Virus record (IMG/VR): IMGVR_UViG_3300004461_000012
Coordinates: 1 to 44,876 of that record
DNA from: a virus
Reading direction: 5' to 3' (one strand)
DNA length: 44,876 nucleotides
Each line of letters opens with the position of its first letter. Position 1 is the first letter of the stretch. This document shows positions 8,361 to 16,330 of the stretch, in pieces. The translations under genes were made by a program, and so were the position numbers. The notes under the pieces were generated by a model. The model did not search any database. It had not been told where the DNA came from and saw nothing but the letters and a program-made list of their open reading frames with translations.

Positions 8361-8723
8361 ATGTCAAACATACCAAAACAAAACAATGATAGTGGTGCAC
8401 CAGTAAAAGAATTTTTCAATGAATATTTCAATGACACTATTGCTTTCCCTAGCAACGATGTTGATGCTGTTGTGGGTTATTTTGAATCAAGAGGATTTGA
8501 TAAAACTGCCAGCATATCTACAGCAACAGTAATTTTACAACAAGCAAAAATAGACGGTGTTAAAGTTTTTGAATTGATAGACACTTTGCAAGGCATGGAC
8601 AAAGTACAGTTAAGTTACATTGTTACAGAAATTTTAAATCACAATAGATCAAATACATCATCACTTGGTTATAAAGTTAAAACTGAAAACAGTCTTTCAG
8701 AAAAACGTAACATAGTAGTATAA
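8361..8723 (+). CDS. Conserved phage protein of unknown function
   Basis: A 120-residue protein beginning immediately after the tube-like gene's stop; AAGGA lies just upstream. The core (DAVVGYFESRGFDKTASISTA, then ILQQAKIDGVKVFELIDTL and YIVTEILNHNR) is a mostly helical segment that I recognise as recurring next to gp4 in marine T4-like phages. It has no enzymatic motif, signal peptide or membrane segment. Its place among tail and head-completion genes suggests a virion or assembly role, by context only. Confidence 0.55.
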   Translation: MSNIPKQNNDSGAPVKEFFNEYFNDTIAFPSNDVDAVVGYFESRGFDKTASISTATVILQQAKIDGVKVFELIDTLQGMDKVQLSYIVTEILNHNRSNTSSLGYKVKTENSLSEKRNIVV

Positions 8724-8727
8724 TCCA

Positions 8728-9162
8728 ATGGCGAAATTCGCTCAAGGTAGATATCAAATAAAAAATGCAGACAAATATATTGGAGGTAGAACTCCTCTAT
8801 ATAGAAGCAGTTGGGAATTTGCTTTTATGAAATTTTGTGACGAAAGTCCCAGCATACAAAAATGGGCTAACGAATCCATAAGAATTCCTTACAAACATCC
8901 TATGACTGGAAAATTCACTATATATGTTCCAGATTTTTTCATTGCCTACACAGATAAAAACGGAAGACCTCATGCAGAAGTGATAGAAATTAAACCTGAG
9001 AATCAAACACTGATAGAAAAAGTTGGAAAGAGCAGATACAATCAAGCACAACTGATTATTAATAGAGCCAAATGGGCTAGTGCTCAGATGTGGTGCAAGA
9101 ACAAAGGATTCCGTTTCAGAGTAATCAACGAAAAAGATATCTTCCATGGCGGTAAAAGATGA
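8728..9162 (+). CDS. 4: Head completion nuclease-fold protein gp4
   Basis: This 144-residue protein matches the T4 gp4 (gp50/65) head-completion family, needed to finish DNA-filled heads and thought to have a nuclease-like fold. Diagnostic stretches are YRSSWEFAFMKFCDESPSIQKWANE at residues 27-51, PDFFIAY near 72 and EVIEIKPENQT near 87. The PD...(E)IK arrangement resembles the active site of restriction-type nucleases. The AAATGGGCTAG region encodes the conserved KWASAQMWCKNKGF tail. It overlaps the following methyltransferase by ATGA at 9159-9162. Confidence 0.8.
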   Translation: MAKFAQGRYQIKNADKYIGGRTPLYRSSWEFAFMKFCDESPSIQKWANESIRIPYKHPMTGKFTIYVPDFFIAYTDKNGRPHAEVIEIKPENQTLIEKVGKSRYNQAQLIINRAKWASAQMWCKNKGFRFRVINEKDIFHGGKR

Positions 9163-9692
9163 GTGTTCTTAAAATAAAAGAATGTGCATGGCCTTGGATT
9201 AAAAGTTTTAGAACATACATAGACATTGGTGCTTTCGACGGTGACACATCTGCTCCATTTGTAAAAGATTTCAAAAAAGTGATAGCATTCGAACCCAGTC
9301 CTTTAACATTTCCAAAAATTCCAGACACAGTTGAAAAATACAATGTTGCTTTAGGCAATCAACATGAGATAAAAACACTTAAAATTCCTGGCGGAACTGG
9401 AAATCCTGTTCATGGTAGTCTTGTAAGATATGGTAAAGGTATCATCGAACACGAAGTTTCTGTAAAATGTTTAGACGATTACAATTTTGAAGACGTGGAT
9501 TTTATAAAAATAGATGTGGAATGGTATGAATTAAAAGCATGTCAAGGTGCGGAAAACACAATTAAAAAATATATGCCTACCATAATGTTTGAAAACAAAA
9601 GAAATGAAGCAGATAACTGTATGAGATATTTGCAAACACTGGGATATCAAATCAAAAAGTACAAGTCAGAGACCATAGCCTACACTAAATAA
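9159..9692 (+). CDS. FkbM-family methyltransferase
   Basis: A 177-residue S-adenosylmethionine-dependent methyltransferase of the FkbM type, a group that often O-methylates sugars. The cofactor loop is YIDIGAFDGDTS near residue 22, followed by IAFEPSPLTF (acidic residue for the ribose), then VKCLDDY and VDFIKIDVEWYELKACQGAEN, the hallmark block of the family. It sits between the head-completion gene and the small terminase, and is translationally coupled to the former. Its target is unknown. It could act on the same glycan as the island at 18111-31229, but that is inference. Confidence 0.75.
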   Translation: MSVLKIKECAWPWIKSFRTYIDIGAFDGDTSAPFVKDFKKVIAFEPSPLTFPKIPDTVEKYNVALGNQHEIKTLKIPGGTGNPVHGSLVRYGKGIIEHEVSVKCLDDYNFEDVDFIKIDVEWYELKACQGAENTIKKYMPTIMFENKRNEADNCMRYLQTLGYQIKKYKSETIAYTK

Positions 9693-9697
9693 AAATA
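9690..9697 (+). promoter_or_regulatory. Possible late-type promoter of gp16
   Basis: TAAAAATA, one mismatch from TATAAATA, overlaps the stop codon of the FkbM gene and lies eight bases before the gp16 ATG at 9706. It is weaker than the other late octamers listed here. Confidence 0.35.
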
Positions 9698-9705
9698 CAT
9701 ATATT

Positions 9706-10236
9706 ATGACCAAAAAATTAGAAGAACTGCTCAACCTTCCAGAATCACAAGAGATAGTGAAAGAAGAACAAGAAAAAGCACAGGCAGAAGATAAAAAAAC
9801 AGAAAAGAAAAGCAAAAGTATTGAACAACAACAAACCACAATGCGAGACATTGCCGAGTTTGACAAAATTGCGGCGGCATTACCAAAAGTTGATGGCTTA
9901 GGAGAATTAGGAGATTCAGAACTGGATGATGTTGGCACACGTGCTATCACTGCCTATGAAGATCTCATGGATTTGGGTATGAATGTGGAGAGTAGATATT
10001 CTGCTCGTATATTTGAAGTGGCAGGCAATATGTTAAAGACCACATTGGATGCCAAGGTAGCGAAAATAGATAAAAAATTAAAAATGGTTGATTTACAACT
10101 TAAAAAACAAAAACAGGACCAAAAACAGGGCGATTCCGACGCAAATGTGGTACAAGGAGAAGGATATGTAATATCTGATCGCAATAGTTTATTGGAGAAA
10201 CTTAAAAACATGGATAAATACAACGATGACAAGTAA
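9706..10236 (+). CDS. 16: Small terminase subunit gp16
   Basis: A 176-residue protein with a highly charged, coiled N-terminus (Glu/Lys-rich, residues 1-45). A conserved core, YEDLMDLGMNVESRYSARIF, then EVAGNMLKTTLDAK and KLKMVDLQLKKQKQD, matches the marine T4-like small terminase, which recognises DNA and stimulates the gp17 motor. Large terminase follows three genes later. The C-terminal codons contain the late octamer GATAAATA, which serves the next gene. Confidence 0.72.
   Translation: MTKKLEELLNLPESQEIVKEEQEKAQAEDKKTEKKSKSIEQQQTTMRDIAEFDKIAAALPKVDGLGELGDSELDDVGTRAITAYEDLMDLGMNVESRYSARIFEVAGNMLKTTLDAKVAKIDKKLKMVDLQLKKQKQDQKQGDSDANVVQGEGYVISDRNSLLEKLKNMDKYNDDK
10213..10220 (+). promoter_or_regulatory. 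Late-type promoter inside the end of gp16
   Basis: GATAAATA, encoding the residues DKY of gp16, lies five bases before the ATG at 10226. Confidence 0.5.
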
Positions 10237-10816
10237 ATTACAACAGTACCTAGCAGAAAGCACAAAAACGTACCCTTTTAAAATAGGTGTAGCAGGCGAT
10301 TTGCCAGAAGGTTTCGCTGACCATTTAGAATCAGCATTAGAAAAATTTGTAGTTGTTAAAATGAGCAACGGCAAAAAAACTCCAATACAACAAAGACCAT
10401 TGGATTTTCCTGCTCTTGAAAATGAAAGAACAACATACTTTGAAACAGAATTACAATACCCAACAACTCCACAAGTTTTACACCAAGTCATTAAAACTTA
10501 CTGTAACATGCCAGAAAGTCATATCATAGTAAGAAATCCTAATGAACCACAAGAAGCATATCAAGAAGAAAAATCAGATGCACCTTACGAAGCAAAATTA
10601 AACAGTGCATATGAAGATAGCAAAGACGAACAAAAAACAGTGGGCAATTCAAGAGTTATGGATTTATTAAAAGAATTAGAAAAAGCACGTAAAGAAAGAA
10701 ATGCACCAGACGCCGCAGGCGAAATTAAAGCACCAAAAGATGGTGGAGCAACTGAAAATGCAGGCGACAGCAAAAACACAATGTCACCTATTTCAGGCAA
10801 GTCGAAAGGTAAATAG
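10226..10816 (+). CDS. Conserved phage protein of unknown function
   Basis: A 196-residue protein overlapping the end of gp16 by 11 bases. Residues 1-125 (LQQYLAESTKTYPFKIGVAGDLP, RPLDFPALENERTTYFETELQYPTTPQVLHQVI) look like a compact alpha/beta domain that recurs near the terminase genes of marine T4-like phages. Residues 130-196 are charged, then Gly/Ser/Lys-rich and probably disordered. I recognise no catalytic motif. A role in packaging or capsid assembly is suggested only by position. Confidence 0.5.
   Translation: MTSKLQQYLAESTKTYPFKIGVAGDLPEGFADHLESALEKFVVVKMSNGKKTPIQQRPLDFPALENERTTYFETELQYPTTPQVLHQVIKTYCNMPESHIIVRNPNEPQEAYQEEKSDAPYEAKLNSAYEDSKDEQKTVGNSRVMDLLKELEKARKERNAPDAAGEIKAPKDGGATENAGDSKNTMSPISGKSKGK
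10808..10815 (+). promoter_or_regulatory. Late-type promoter octamer
   Basis: GGTAAATA overlaps the end of the previous gene and lies five bases before the ATG at 10821. AAAGG within the same stretch might also act as a weak ribosome site. Confidence 0.4.
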
Positions 10817-10820
10817 TAAC

Positions 10821-11279
10821 ATGGACATAAGAGATTTTTTAACAAAAATAGATGCTATTCAAAGCAAAGAGCAAATGAAAGAAGATGTAAAAAAAATACA
10901 TCTTAACGAAGCATCACAAGTAATGTTGTATGGAGATACTCCAGAAGACATGAATGCTATTGCACAAATTTTTAAAAACGCAGGAGTAACTCCTCCAGCA
11001 CCAGTTGAAGGTCCAACACCAGAACCAGAAGCAGAAGCAGAAGTAAAAGCAGTTGAAGAAGTTCCTGGAAAAGCATCAACAACACCTGAGCCAGAGTATA
11101 AAGATACTCAATACATGACAAAAGATTTATCAGGCGGTATAAACAAGATCAAAAAAACATATCCTAAAGTTGCAGACGGAGATAATCCAATGGCATTTGA
11201 AAAAACTGAAGAGGAAGTTCACTCTTCTATCAAAGAAACTTTGCTACAAGCCTACCAAGACTTTAAGAAAAACGCATAG
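10821..11279 (+). CDS. Acidic phage protein of unknown function
   Basis: A 152-residue acidic protein. The N-terminus is helical (MDIRDFLTKIDAIQSKEQM), the middle (about residues 52-92) is a Pro/Glu/Ala-rich linker (PAPVEGPTPEPEAEAEV), and the C-terminal part carries a helical tail ending HSSIKETLLQAYQDFKK. The start is the ATG at 10821, five bases after a late octamer; a longer frame reaching 10701 would overlap the previous gene heavily and is not favoured. No family is recognised. It sits directly before the large terminase. Confidence 0.55.
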   Translation: MDIRDFLTKIDAIQSKEQMKEDVKKIHLNEASQVMLYGDTPEDMNAIAQIFKNAGVTPPAPVEGPTPEPEAEAEVKAVEEVPGKASTTPEPEYKDTQYMTKDLSGGINKIKKTYPKVADGDNPMAFEKTEEEVHSSIKETLLQAYQDFKKNA

Positions 11280-11308
11280 TCAAAAAGCAATTCTCCATCA
11301 ATTTTCAG

Positions 11309-11316
11309 CATAAGTA
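11309..11316 (+). promoter_or_regulatory. Late-type promoter of gp17, abutting the start codon
   Basis: CATAAGTA, one or two mismatches from the late octamer, lies six bases before the ATG at 11323. Confidence 0.4.
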
Positions 11317-11322
11317 TTGTAT

Positions 11323-12906
11323 ATGAGTAATAAAAGTTTAGATGGCGTCCTTACCAAAAAAGCACACCAACGAGAAAAATTTACAGAAGAACAAATAGCA
11401 GACTTAGTGCATTGTTCAGATCCTGTAACAGGATACGATTATTTTGCAAAAAAATTCTTTTTTATACAACACCCTGTAAGAGGAAAATGTGTATTCGAAC
11501 CCTTTGAATACCAAACAAAGTTGTTATCAAGTTATCATAATTTTAGATTTAATATCAACATGCTACCAAGACAGAGTGGTAAAACTACAACTGCCGCTTG
11601 TTATCTTTTATGGTATACAATGTTTCATCCAGATCAAACAATACTAATTGCCGCACACAAATACACAGGTGCTCAAGAGATTATGCAACGTATCCGTTAT
11701 GGATACGAACTATGTCCTGATTATATCAGAGCTGGTGTAACAAACTACAACAAAGGATCTATGGAATTTGAAAATGGATCAAGAATTGTTTCAGCAACCA
11801 CAACAGGAAACACTGGTAGAGGTATGTCAATATCTTTGCTGTACTGTGATGAGTTTGCATTTGTTAACCCAGGAATAGCACAAGAGTTTTGGACTTCTAT
11901 TTCTCCAACACTGGCAACTGGAGGACGTGCAATTATTACAAGCACACCCAATTCAGATGAAGATGTGTTTGCAACAATATGGCGTGAAAGTCAAAACAAA
12001 TTTGATGAACATGGTAATGAACAAACATTAGGAATAAATGGATTTCATGGATACACCGCATCGTGGGACGAACATCCAGACAGAGATGAAGAATGGAAAA
12101 AACAAGAGTTAGGACGTATTGGTGAAGAAAGATTCAGACGTGAATATGGTTGTGAGTTTTTAGTTTATGATGAAACTCTAGTAAACAGTCTAGTTTTAAC
12201 AACGTTAGAAGGGAAAGAACCCACACTCAATATGGGACAAACACGTTGGTATAAAAAATTAGATGCTAACGCAACTTATGTGGTGGCACTGGATCCAGCA
12301 ATGGGAACAGGTGGCGACAATGCCGCAATTGAAGTTTTTGAATTACCGTCATACACACAGGTAGCAGAATGGAAACACAACACAACTCCTATTCCGCAAC
12401 AAATAAGAATCATGCGTGATATTTGCAATCACATAAAAGACGAAACGAATTCTGCAGGATCAAACATCTATTGGAGTGTGGAAAACAACTCAATAGGAGA
12501 ATCAGCACTGCTGGTGATAAACGATTTTGGTGAAGATTCTATCCCTGGATTGTTTGTTTCAGAGCCTATTAGAAAAGGTCACATAAGAAAGTTTAGAAAA
12601 GGTTTTAACACAACACATAAATCAAAAATCACTGCTTGTTCTAGATTAAAAAATATGATTGAAAAAGAAAAACTTAAAATAAACAGTAAACCGTTAATAA
12701 GTGAATTAAAAAGTTTCATTGCTTCGGGCTCGTCATTCAAAGCAAAATCAGGTCAAACAGATGATCTAGTCAGTGCTACTTTGTTGATTATGCGTATAAT
12801 CAGTGTGTTAAAAGATTGGGATCCAAAAATCTATGCATCATTCAGTCAAGCAGACGAAGATACAGCAGACAGAGTCATGCCAATGCCTATATTTGTAAGC
12901 CACTAA
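11323..12906 (+). CDS. 17: Large terminase subunit gp17 (packaging ATPase/nuclease)
   Basis: A 527-residue packaging motor that pumps DNA into the prohead and cuts the concatemer. The ATPase has Walker A PRQSGKTT at residues 82-89 and Walker B LLYCDEFAF at 172-180, with D176 and E177 in the catalytic positions. The coupling motif TSTPN follows near residue 204. The nuclease domain begins with VVALDPAMGTGGDNAA near 318, and a later SGQTDDLVSATLL block supplies further acidic residues. The ATG at 11323 is preferred over a TTG six bases upstream. Length is slightly below T4 gp17 (610 residues), as in other marine T4-like phages. Confidence 0.93.
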   Translation: MSNKSLDGVLTKKAHQREKFTEEQIADLVHCSDPVTGYDYFAKKFFFIQHPVRGKCVFEPFEYQTKLLSSYHNFRFNINMLPRQSGKTTTAACYLLWYTMFHPDQTILIAAHKYTGAQEIMQRIRYGYELCPDYIRAGVTNYNKGSMEFENGSRIVSATTTGNTGRGMSISLLYCDEFAFVNPGIAQEFWTSISPTLATGGRAIITSTPNSDEDVFATIWRESQNKFDEHGNEQTLGINGFHGYTASWDEHPDRDEEWKKQELGRIGEERFRREYGCEFLVYDETLVNSLVLTTLEGKEPTLNMGQTRWYKKLDANATYVVALDPAMGTGGDNAAIEVFELPSYTQVAEWKHNTTPIPQQIRIMRDICNHIKDETNSAGSNIYWSVENNSIGESALLVINDFGEDSIPGLFVSEPIRKGHIRKFRKGFNTTHKSKITACSRLKNMIEKEKLKINSKPLISELKSFIASGSSFKAKSGQTDDLVSATLLIMRIISVLKDWDPKIYASFSQADEDTADRVMPMPIFVSH

Positions 12907-12908
12907 CA

Positions 12909-12916
12909 GATAAATA
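12909..12916 (+). promoter_or_regulatory. Late promoter abutting the start codon
   Basis: GATAAATA lies two bases after the gp17 stop and six bases before the ATG at 12923; there is no Shine-Dalgarno site between. Confidence 0.6.
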
Positions 12917-12922
12917 TATTAT

Positions 12923-15181
12923 ATGAACTTAAATGTTATAGCAAAAGACCTTTTTAACAAGATCAGAGGACAATTTCCACAGGTTACGTTGGGCAATTCA
13001 AGTGGACAAGCAACCACTGAGCCCACTGAAGCAAGGTTTTTTGACTTCGATTTCAAAGAGAGCGGAAACACCCTAGGAAAGGTAAGTATTAGTATTAGTG
13101 AGGAAGATGGGCTGGTTGTAATGCACAGCAAAGACTTTGTTGAACAGTCAGATGAGCCATTAAAACACGGTTGGTACAACTTTTTAAAAGAATTAAGAAG
13201 TTTTGCTAAAGCAAGAGTGCTTGGGTTTGATACAAGAGATATCACAAAAAGCAATCTTGAAAAAAGAGACTATGATTTTTTAGGACAAGGTAAAGAGGTA
13301 GAAACAGTGAGCGAATCAAATTTATACGGTACAACAAAAACAAGTTTTCAAACAGTTGGTGAAGCAAGACTAGTAATCAAACATTCAGCACCTGTGAATC
13401 CAGCAGTAGCAGGCGGACGTACTCACAGAATAGAATCTCTTTTTATAGAAAGCAACGCAGGCGAAAGATTCAAATATCCAATCAAACATTTGAACGGTGC
13501 TAGAGCAATGGCTCGTCACGTATCAGAAGGTGGAAATCCATTTGATGACTTTGGTAAACACATTTCAGAAATGAGTGCAGAGTTAAATCAATTAAGAAAA
13601 TTCAAAACATACATGAACAGATCAAATGTTATGGCAGAAGGCTTAAAACAATATCAATCTGTTGTGGATGAAAGAATTGAAGAAATTAAATCAAGTTGTT
13701 TAAAATTACAAAAACAAAACAACTATAAAGAAACTTTTGAAAGTTATAGCAAATCAGAATTAGCAGAAGTTCCAGAAGATGTTAAAAAATCTTGGATTGA
13801 TGAATTAACTATTAAAACATTTAACGAAGAATTACAAGATGTATTTCCTTACATCTATAAATTGGTTTCAGAAAGAACAGCAATAGAAGAATTAGGACCA
13901 ACATCATTTGAAGCACATGGATACCAAGGTGGTGTTGAACCAAGAACTTTAAAGTACGATCTAGTTGGTGACTTTGATCCTGAAAATCCAATTAGTGATA
14001 TGGAAATAGACAATGTTCAAAATTTATTATCCAAAGCAGGTATTTCAGCAGATGTACAATCTGATCCATCAAACTTTCAAGGTGTAGTTGTACACACAGA
14101 TAATAATCCAGAAGAAATAGAAAAAGTATTAGGTGGTATGATTGAAACTGTGGATAACTTTCATGAGTTTGAATCAGCAATGGATGATATTGTAAGAGAA
14201 GACAACGGATTGTTTTCACAAGATGCAGATGCACAGGCAGACGCATTAGAACAATTAAATCAATTGATGGCTAAACATTTTCCAGCAGGAGTGAACGGCA
14301 CAAACGGAATTGAAAGTTTGCAAGGCATTATAGATGATGAAGAATTAAATTCTGAAATTGAAAAAGCGGCAAATGAAGATTCAGATGCTTGTATGCGTCC
14401 AATAATCATGGATTACATTTCACAAAAAGACCCTACATTAGTTTCGAAAATTGAAACAGGCGATATGAAACAAGAAGTAGAAGCAATTACATTTGAAGAC
14501 ATTAAACCTTATGTGTCTATGTACAAGGGCAAAGATGGAAAGATTGTGCATGATATATTAGACAAAGACGGCAAAAGTGTAACAACGTTTAACAATGCCA
14601 AAGATGCAATAGATTTCTTAAGCAAAAATTTTGACAAATTAAAAAAAGGTGATACAGAAATTAAAAACGAAAACGAAACAGATTACGAAGGTTCAATGGA
14701 CTATGAACTATCAGGGGATGACGGAGAAGTAGCTCACGGCACAATACACTACAAAGCAATCAACGGTGTGGTTGATCCAAAATCGCTAGAAGGTAGTTAT
14801 GAATATGATGGTAATCATAAAGTTGACGATGAGTACGCAAATCAAATGATTCAACCAGGTGGCGAGGAACACGAAGAAGCACTGAAAGCCGCTCAAGAAG
14901 ATTATGAGTATGAAGCAGGACGTATGAAATCAAAATTTGGCATGGAAAATCAAGACGATAAAGAGTTAAGCAACAAAGAAGAAACTGTAGAAGATTTTGT
15001 TAAAAGTTTCTTTGACTACACATCAAATCAATTTCCTAAAGGTGAAACAGCAGTATTAACTTCGGTAGAAAAGAAATTTGGCGACAATGCTGTGGCAACT
15101 GCACAGGAAACAATCCAAAACTTAATGGCAAATAAAGATCCCGAAATTGCCAAAATCAAAAAACTAGCAGGCGTTCAATAA
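12923..15181 (+). CDS. Large acidic phage protein, possibly virion-associated
   Basis: A 752-residue acidic protein. The first 280 residues look globular and conserved among marine T4-like phages (FFDFDFKESGNTLGKVSISISEE, HGWYNFLKELRSFAKARVLGFD, RTHRIESLFIESNAGERFKYP, LNGARAMARHVSEGGNPFDDFG), followed by a helical region around residues 215-300. Later parts are rich in Asp/Glu, with a KDGKIVHDILDKDGKSVTTF segment near residue 540 and a GSMDYELSGDDGEVAHGTIHYK segment near 590 that look like small beta domains. The upstream late promoter suggests a structural or injected protein. No enzymatic motif is seen. Confidence 0.5.
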   Translation: MNLNVIAKDLFNKIRGQFPQVTLGNSSGQATTEPTEARFFDFDFKESGNTLGKVSISISEEDGLVVMHSKDFVEQSDEPLKHGWYNFLKELRSFAKARVLGFDTRDITKSNLEKRDYDFLGQGKEVETVSESNLYGTTKTSFQTVGEARLVIKHSAPVNPAVAGGRTHRIESLFIESNAGERFKYPIKHLNGARAMARHVSEGGNPFDDFGKHISEMSAELNQLRKFKTYMNRSNVMAEGLKQYQSVVDERIEEIKSSCLKLQKQNNYKETFESYSKSELAEVPEDVKKSWIDELTIKTFNEELQDVFPYIYKLVSERTAIEELGPTSFEAHGYQGGVEPRTLKYDLVGDFDPENPISDMEIDNVQNLLSKAGISADVQSDPSNFQGVVVHTDNNPEEIEKVLGGMIETVDNFHEFESAMDDIVREDNGLFSQDADAQADALEQLNQLMAKHFPAGVNGTNGIESLQGIIDDEELNSEIEKAANEDSDACMRPIIMDYISQKDPTLVSKIETGDMKQEVEAITFEDIKPYVSMYKGKDGKIVHDILDKDGKSVTTFNNAKDAIDFLSKNFDKLKKGDTEIKNENETDYEGSMDYELSGDDGEVAHGTIHYKAINGVVDPKSLEGSYEYDGNHKVDDEYANQMIQPGGEEHEEALKAAQEDYEYEAGRMKSKFGMENQDDKELSNKEETVEDFVKSFFDYTSNQFPKGETAVLTSVEKKFGDNAVATAQETIQNLMANKDPEIAKIKKLAGVQ

Positions 15182-15200
15182 AAAACTTTACCATTATCGG

Positions 15201-15305
15201 TTGACTAAATAGTAATATTAGTATATTATTTGACTTAATGTTATTTGTATATACTAATATTTTAAAGGCACATAACATAATAAAAAACAGGCATAATAAA
15301 GGAGG
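15201..15305 (+). promoter_or_regulatory. gp32 control region: tandem promoters, 13-bp inverted repeat, strong ribosome site
   Basis: Promoter 1 is TTGACT (15201-15206), a 17-base spacer and TATTAT (15224-15229). A second TTGACT at 15230-15235 precedes TACTAATAT, giving a poorer-spaced -10 (TACTAA or TAATAT). A perfect 13-base inverted repeat, 15214-15226 and 15249-15261, brackets the second -35 box and overlaps the first -10 box, so a bound regulator could block both. AAAGGAGG at 15298-15305, the best Shine-Dalgarno site in the window together with the one before 36718, lies nine bases before the gp32 ATG. Promoter function is inferred. Confidence 0.6.
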
Positions 15306-15314
15306 CTTAAGATT

Positions 15315-16277
15315 ATGGCAACACTACAAGAGATAAGAGCAAAACTGAAAGAACAAGAAGTTAAATCAGGTAGCTCTAATACAAGAACAGGCGGAGACAA
15401 CGCCATTTACCCATTTTGGAATCTAAAAGAAGGAGAGCAGGCAACTGTTCGTTTCTTGCCAGATGGCGATAAAGAAAACACTTTTTTCTGGAAAGAAAGG
15501 TTAATGATCAAATTACCTTTCGCAGGAATCAAAGGTGAAACAGATTCAAGACCAGTGCAAGTACAAGTTCCATGTATGGAAATGTACGGCGAGTCTTGTT
15601 CAATCTTATCCGAAGTAAGAGGATGGTTCAAAGATCCTAAATTAGAAGATTTAGGAAGAAAATATTGGAAGAAAAGAAGTTATATTTTCCAAGGTTTTGT
15701 AAAAGACGATCCAATCGGAGAAGAATCAACTCCAACGAATCCAATTAGAAGATTCATAATTGGTCCACAAATATTCCAAATAATTAAAGGAGCATTAATG
15801 GATCCAGATATGGAAGATCTTCCAACTGATTCAACAAGTGGTGTTGATTTTAGAATTATCAAAACATCCAAAGGTGGATATGCTGATTATTCAACATCAT
15901 CATGGTCTAGAAAATCAAGACCTTTAGCAGAAGATGAAAACAAAGCGATTGAGAGTAATACACTTTTCAATCTTAATGATTTCCTTCCAAAAAAACCTAG
16001 CGAAGTTGAAGTTAAGGTTATGAAGGAGATGTTTGAAGCATCTGTTGACGGTGAAGCATATGATCAAGATAAATTTGGTCAATACTTTAGACCCGCAGGC
16101 TTGTCATCAAGAACAGGTGATCCAATAACTCCGAAAGCAGAAACTCCAGCACCAGCGGCTGAAGTGAAAGCAGAACCGGTTGTTGAAACACCGCAAGAAG
16201 CACCAAAGCCAACTGCTGAATCAAGCGGAAAAGCAGAGGACATCTTAGCAATGATAAGAGCAAGACAACAAAAATAA
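15315..16277 (+). CDS. 32: Single-stranded DNA-binding protein gp32
   Basis: A 320-residue protein that coats single-stranded DNA in replication, recombination and repair. The core (NAIYPFWNLKEGEQATVRFLPDG near residue 30, FFWKERLMIKLPF near 55, GRKYWKKRSYIFQGFV near 115, NPIRRFIIGPQIFQII near 140) is typical of marine T4-like gp32. T4 gp32 holds zinc with one His and three Cys; here only PCMEMYGESC is present, so the zinc site looks lost or altered. The C-terminus is a Pro/Ala/Glu linker ending AEDILAMIRARQQK instead of T4's acidic tail. It heads the gp32-uvsX-uvsY recombination cluster. Confidence 0.9.
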   Translation: MATLQEIRAKLKEQEVKSGSSNTRTGGDNAIYPFWNLKEGEQATVRFLPDGDKENTFFWKERLMIKLPFAGIKGETDSRPVQVQVPCMEMYGESCSILSEVRGWFKDPKLEDLGRKYWKKRSYIFQGFVKDDPIGEESTPTNPIRRFIIGPQIFQIIKGALMDPDMEDLPTDSTSGVDFRIIKTSKGGYADYSTSSWSRKSRPLAEDENKAIESNTLFNLNDFLPKKPSEVEVKVMKEMFEASVDGEAYDQDKFGQYFRPAGLSSRTGDPITPKAETPAPAAEVKAEPVVETPQEAPKPTAESSGKAEDILAMIRARQQK

Positions 16278-16286
16278 TAAAGTATA

Positions 16287-16313
16287 TTGTTGGGGAGGCA
16301 ACTCCCCACACAA
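16287..16313 (+). promoter_or_regulatory. GNRA-capped hairpin between gp32 and uvsX
   Basis: TGGGGAG (16291-16297) pairs with CTCCCCA (16302-16308) around a GCAA tetraloop, and TTGT/ACAA extend the stem past a single bulged C. It is not followed by a T-run, so it is unlikely to be a simple terminator. It may protect the 3' end of gp32 mRNA, mark a processing site, or tune gp32/uvsX ratio. AAGG at 16318-16321 then serves uvsX. Confidence 0.65.
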
Positions 16314-16330
16314 CTTGAAGGTAAAAAATT

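Noticed and set aside
10701-10820. Longer start for the acidic gene before gp17
   Set aside because: It overlaps the previous gene heavily; the ATG at 10821 has a promoter octamer just upstream.
11317-11322. TTG start for the large terminase
   Set aside because: The ATG two codons later fits the promoter spacing and gives the expected N-terminus.
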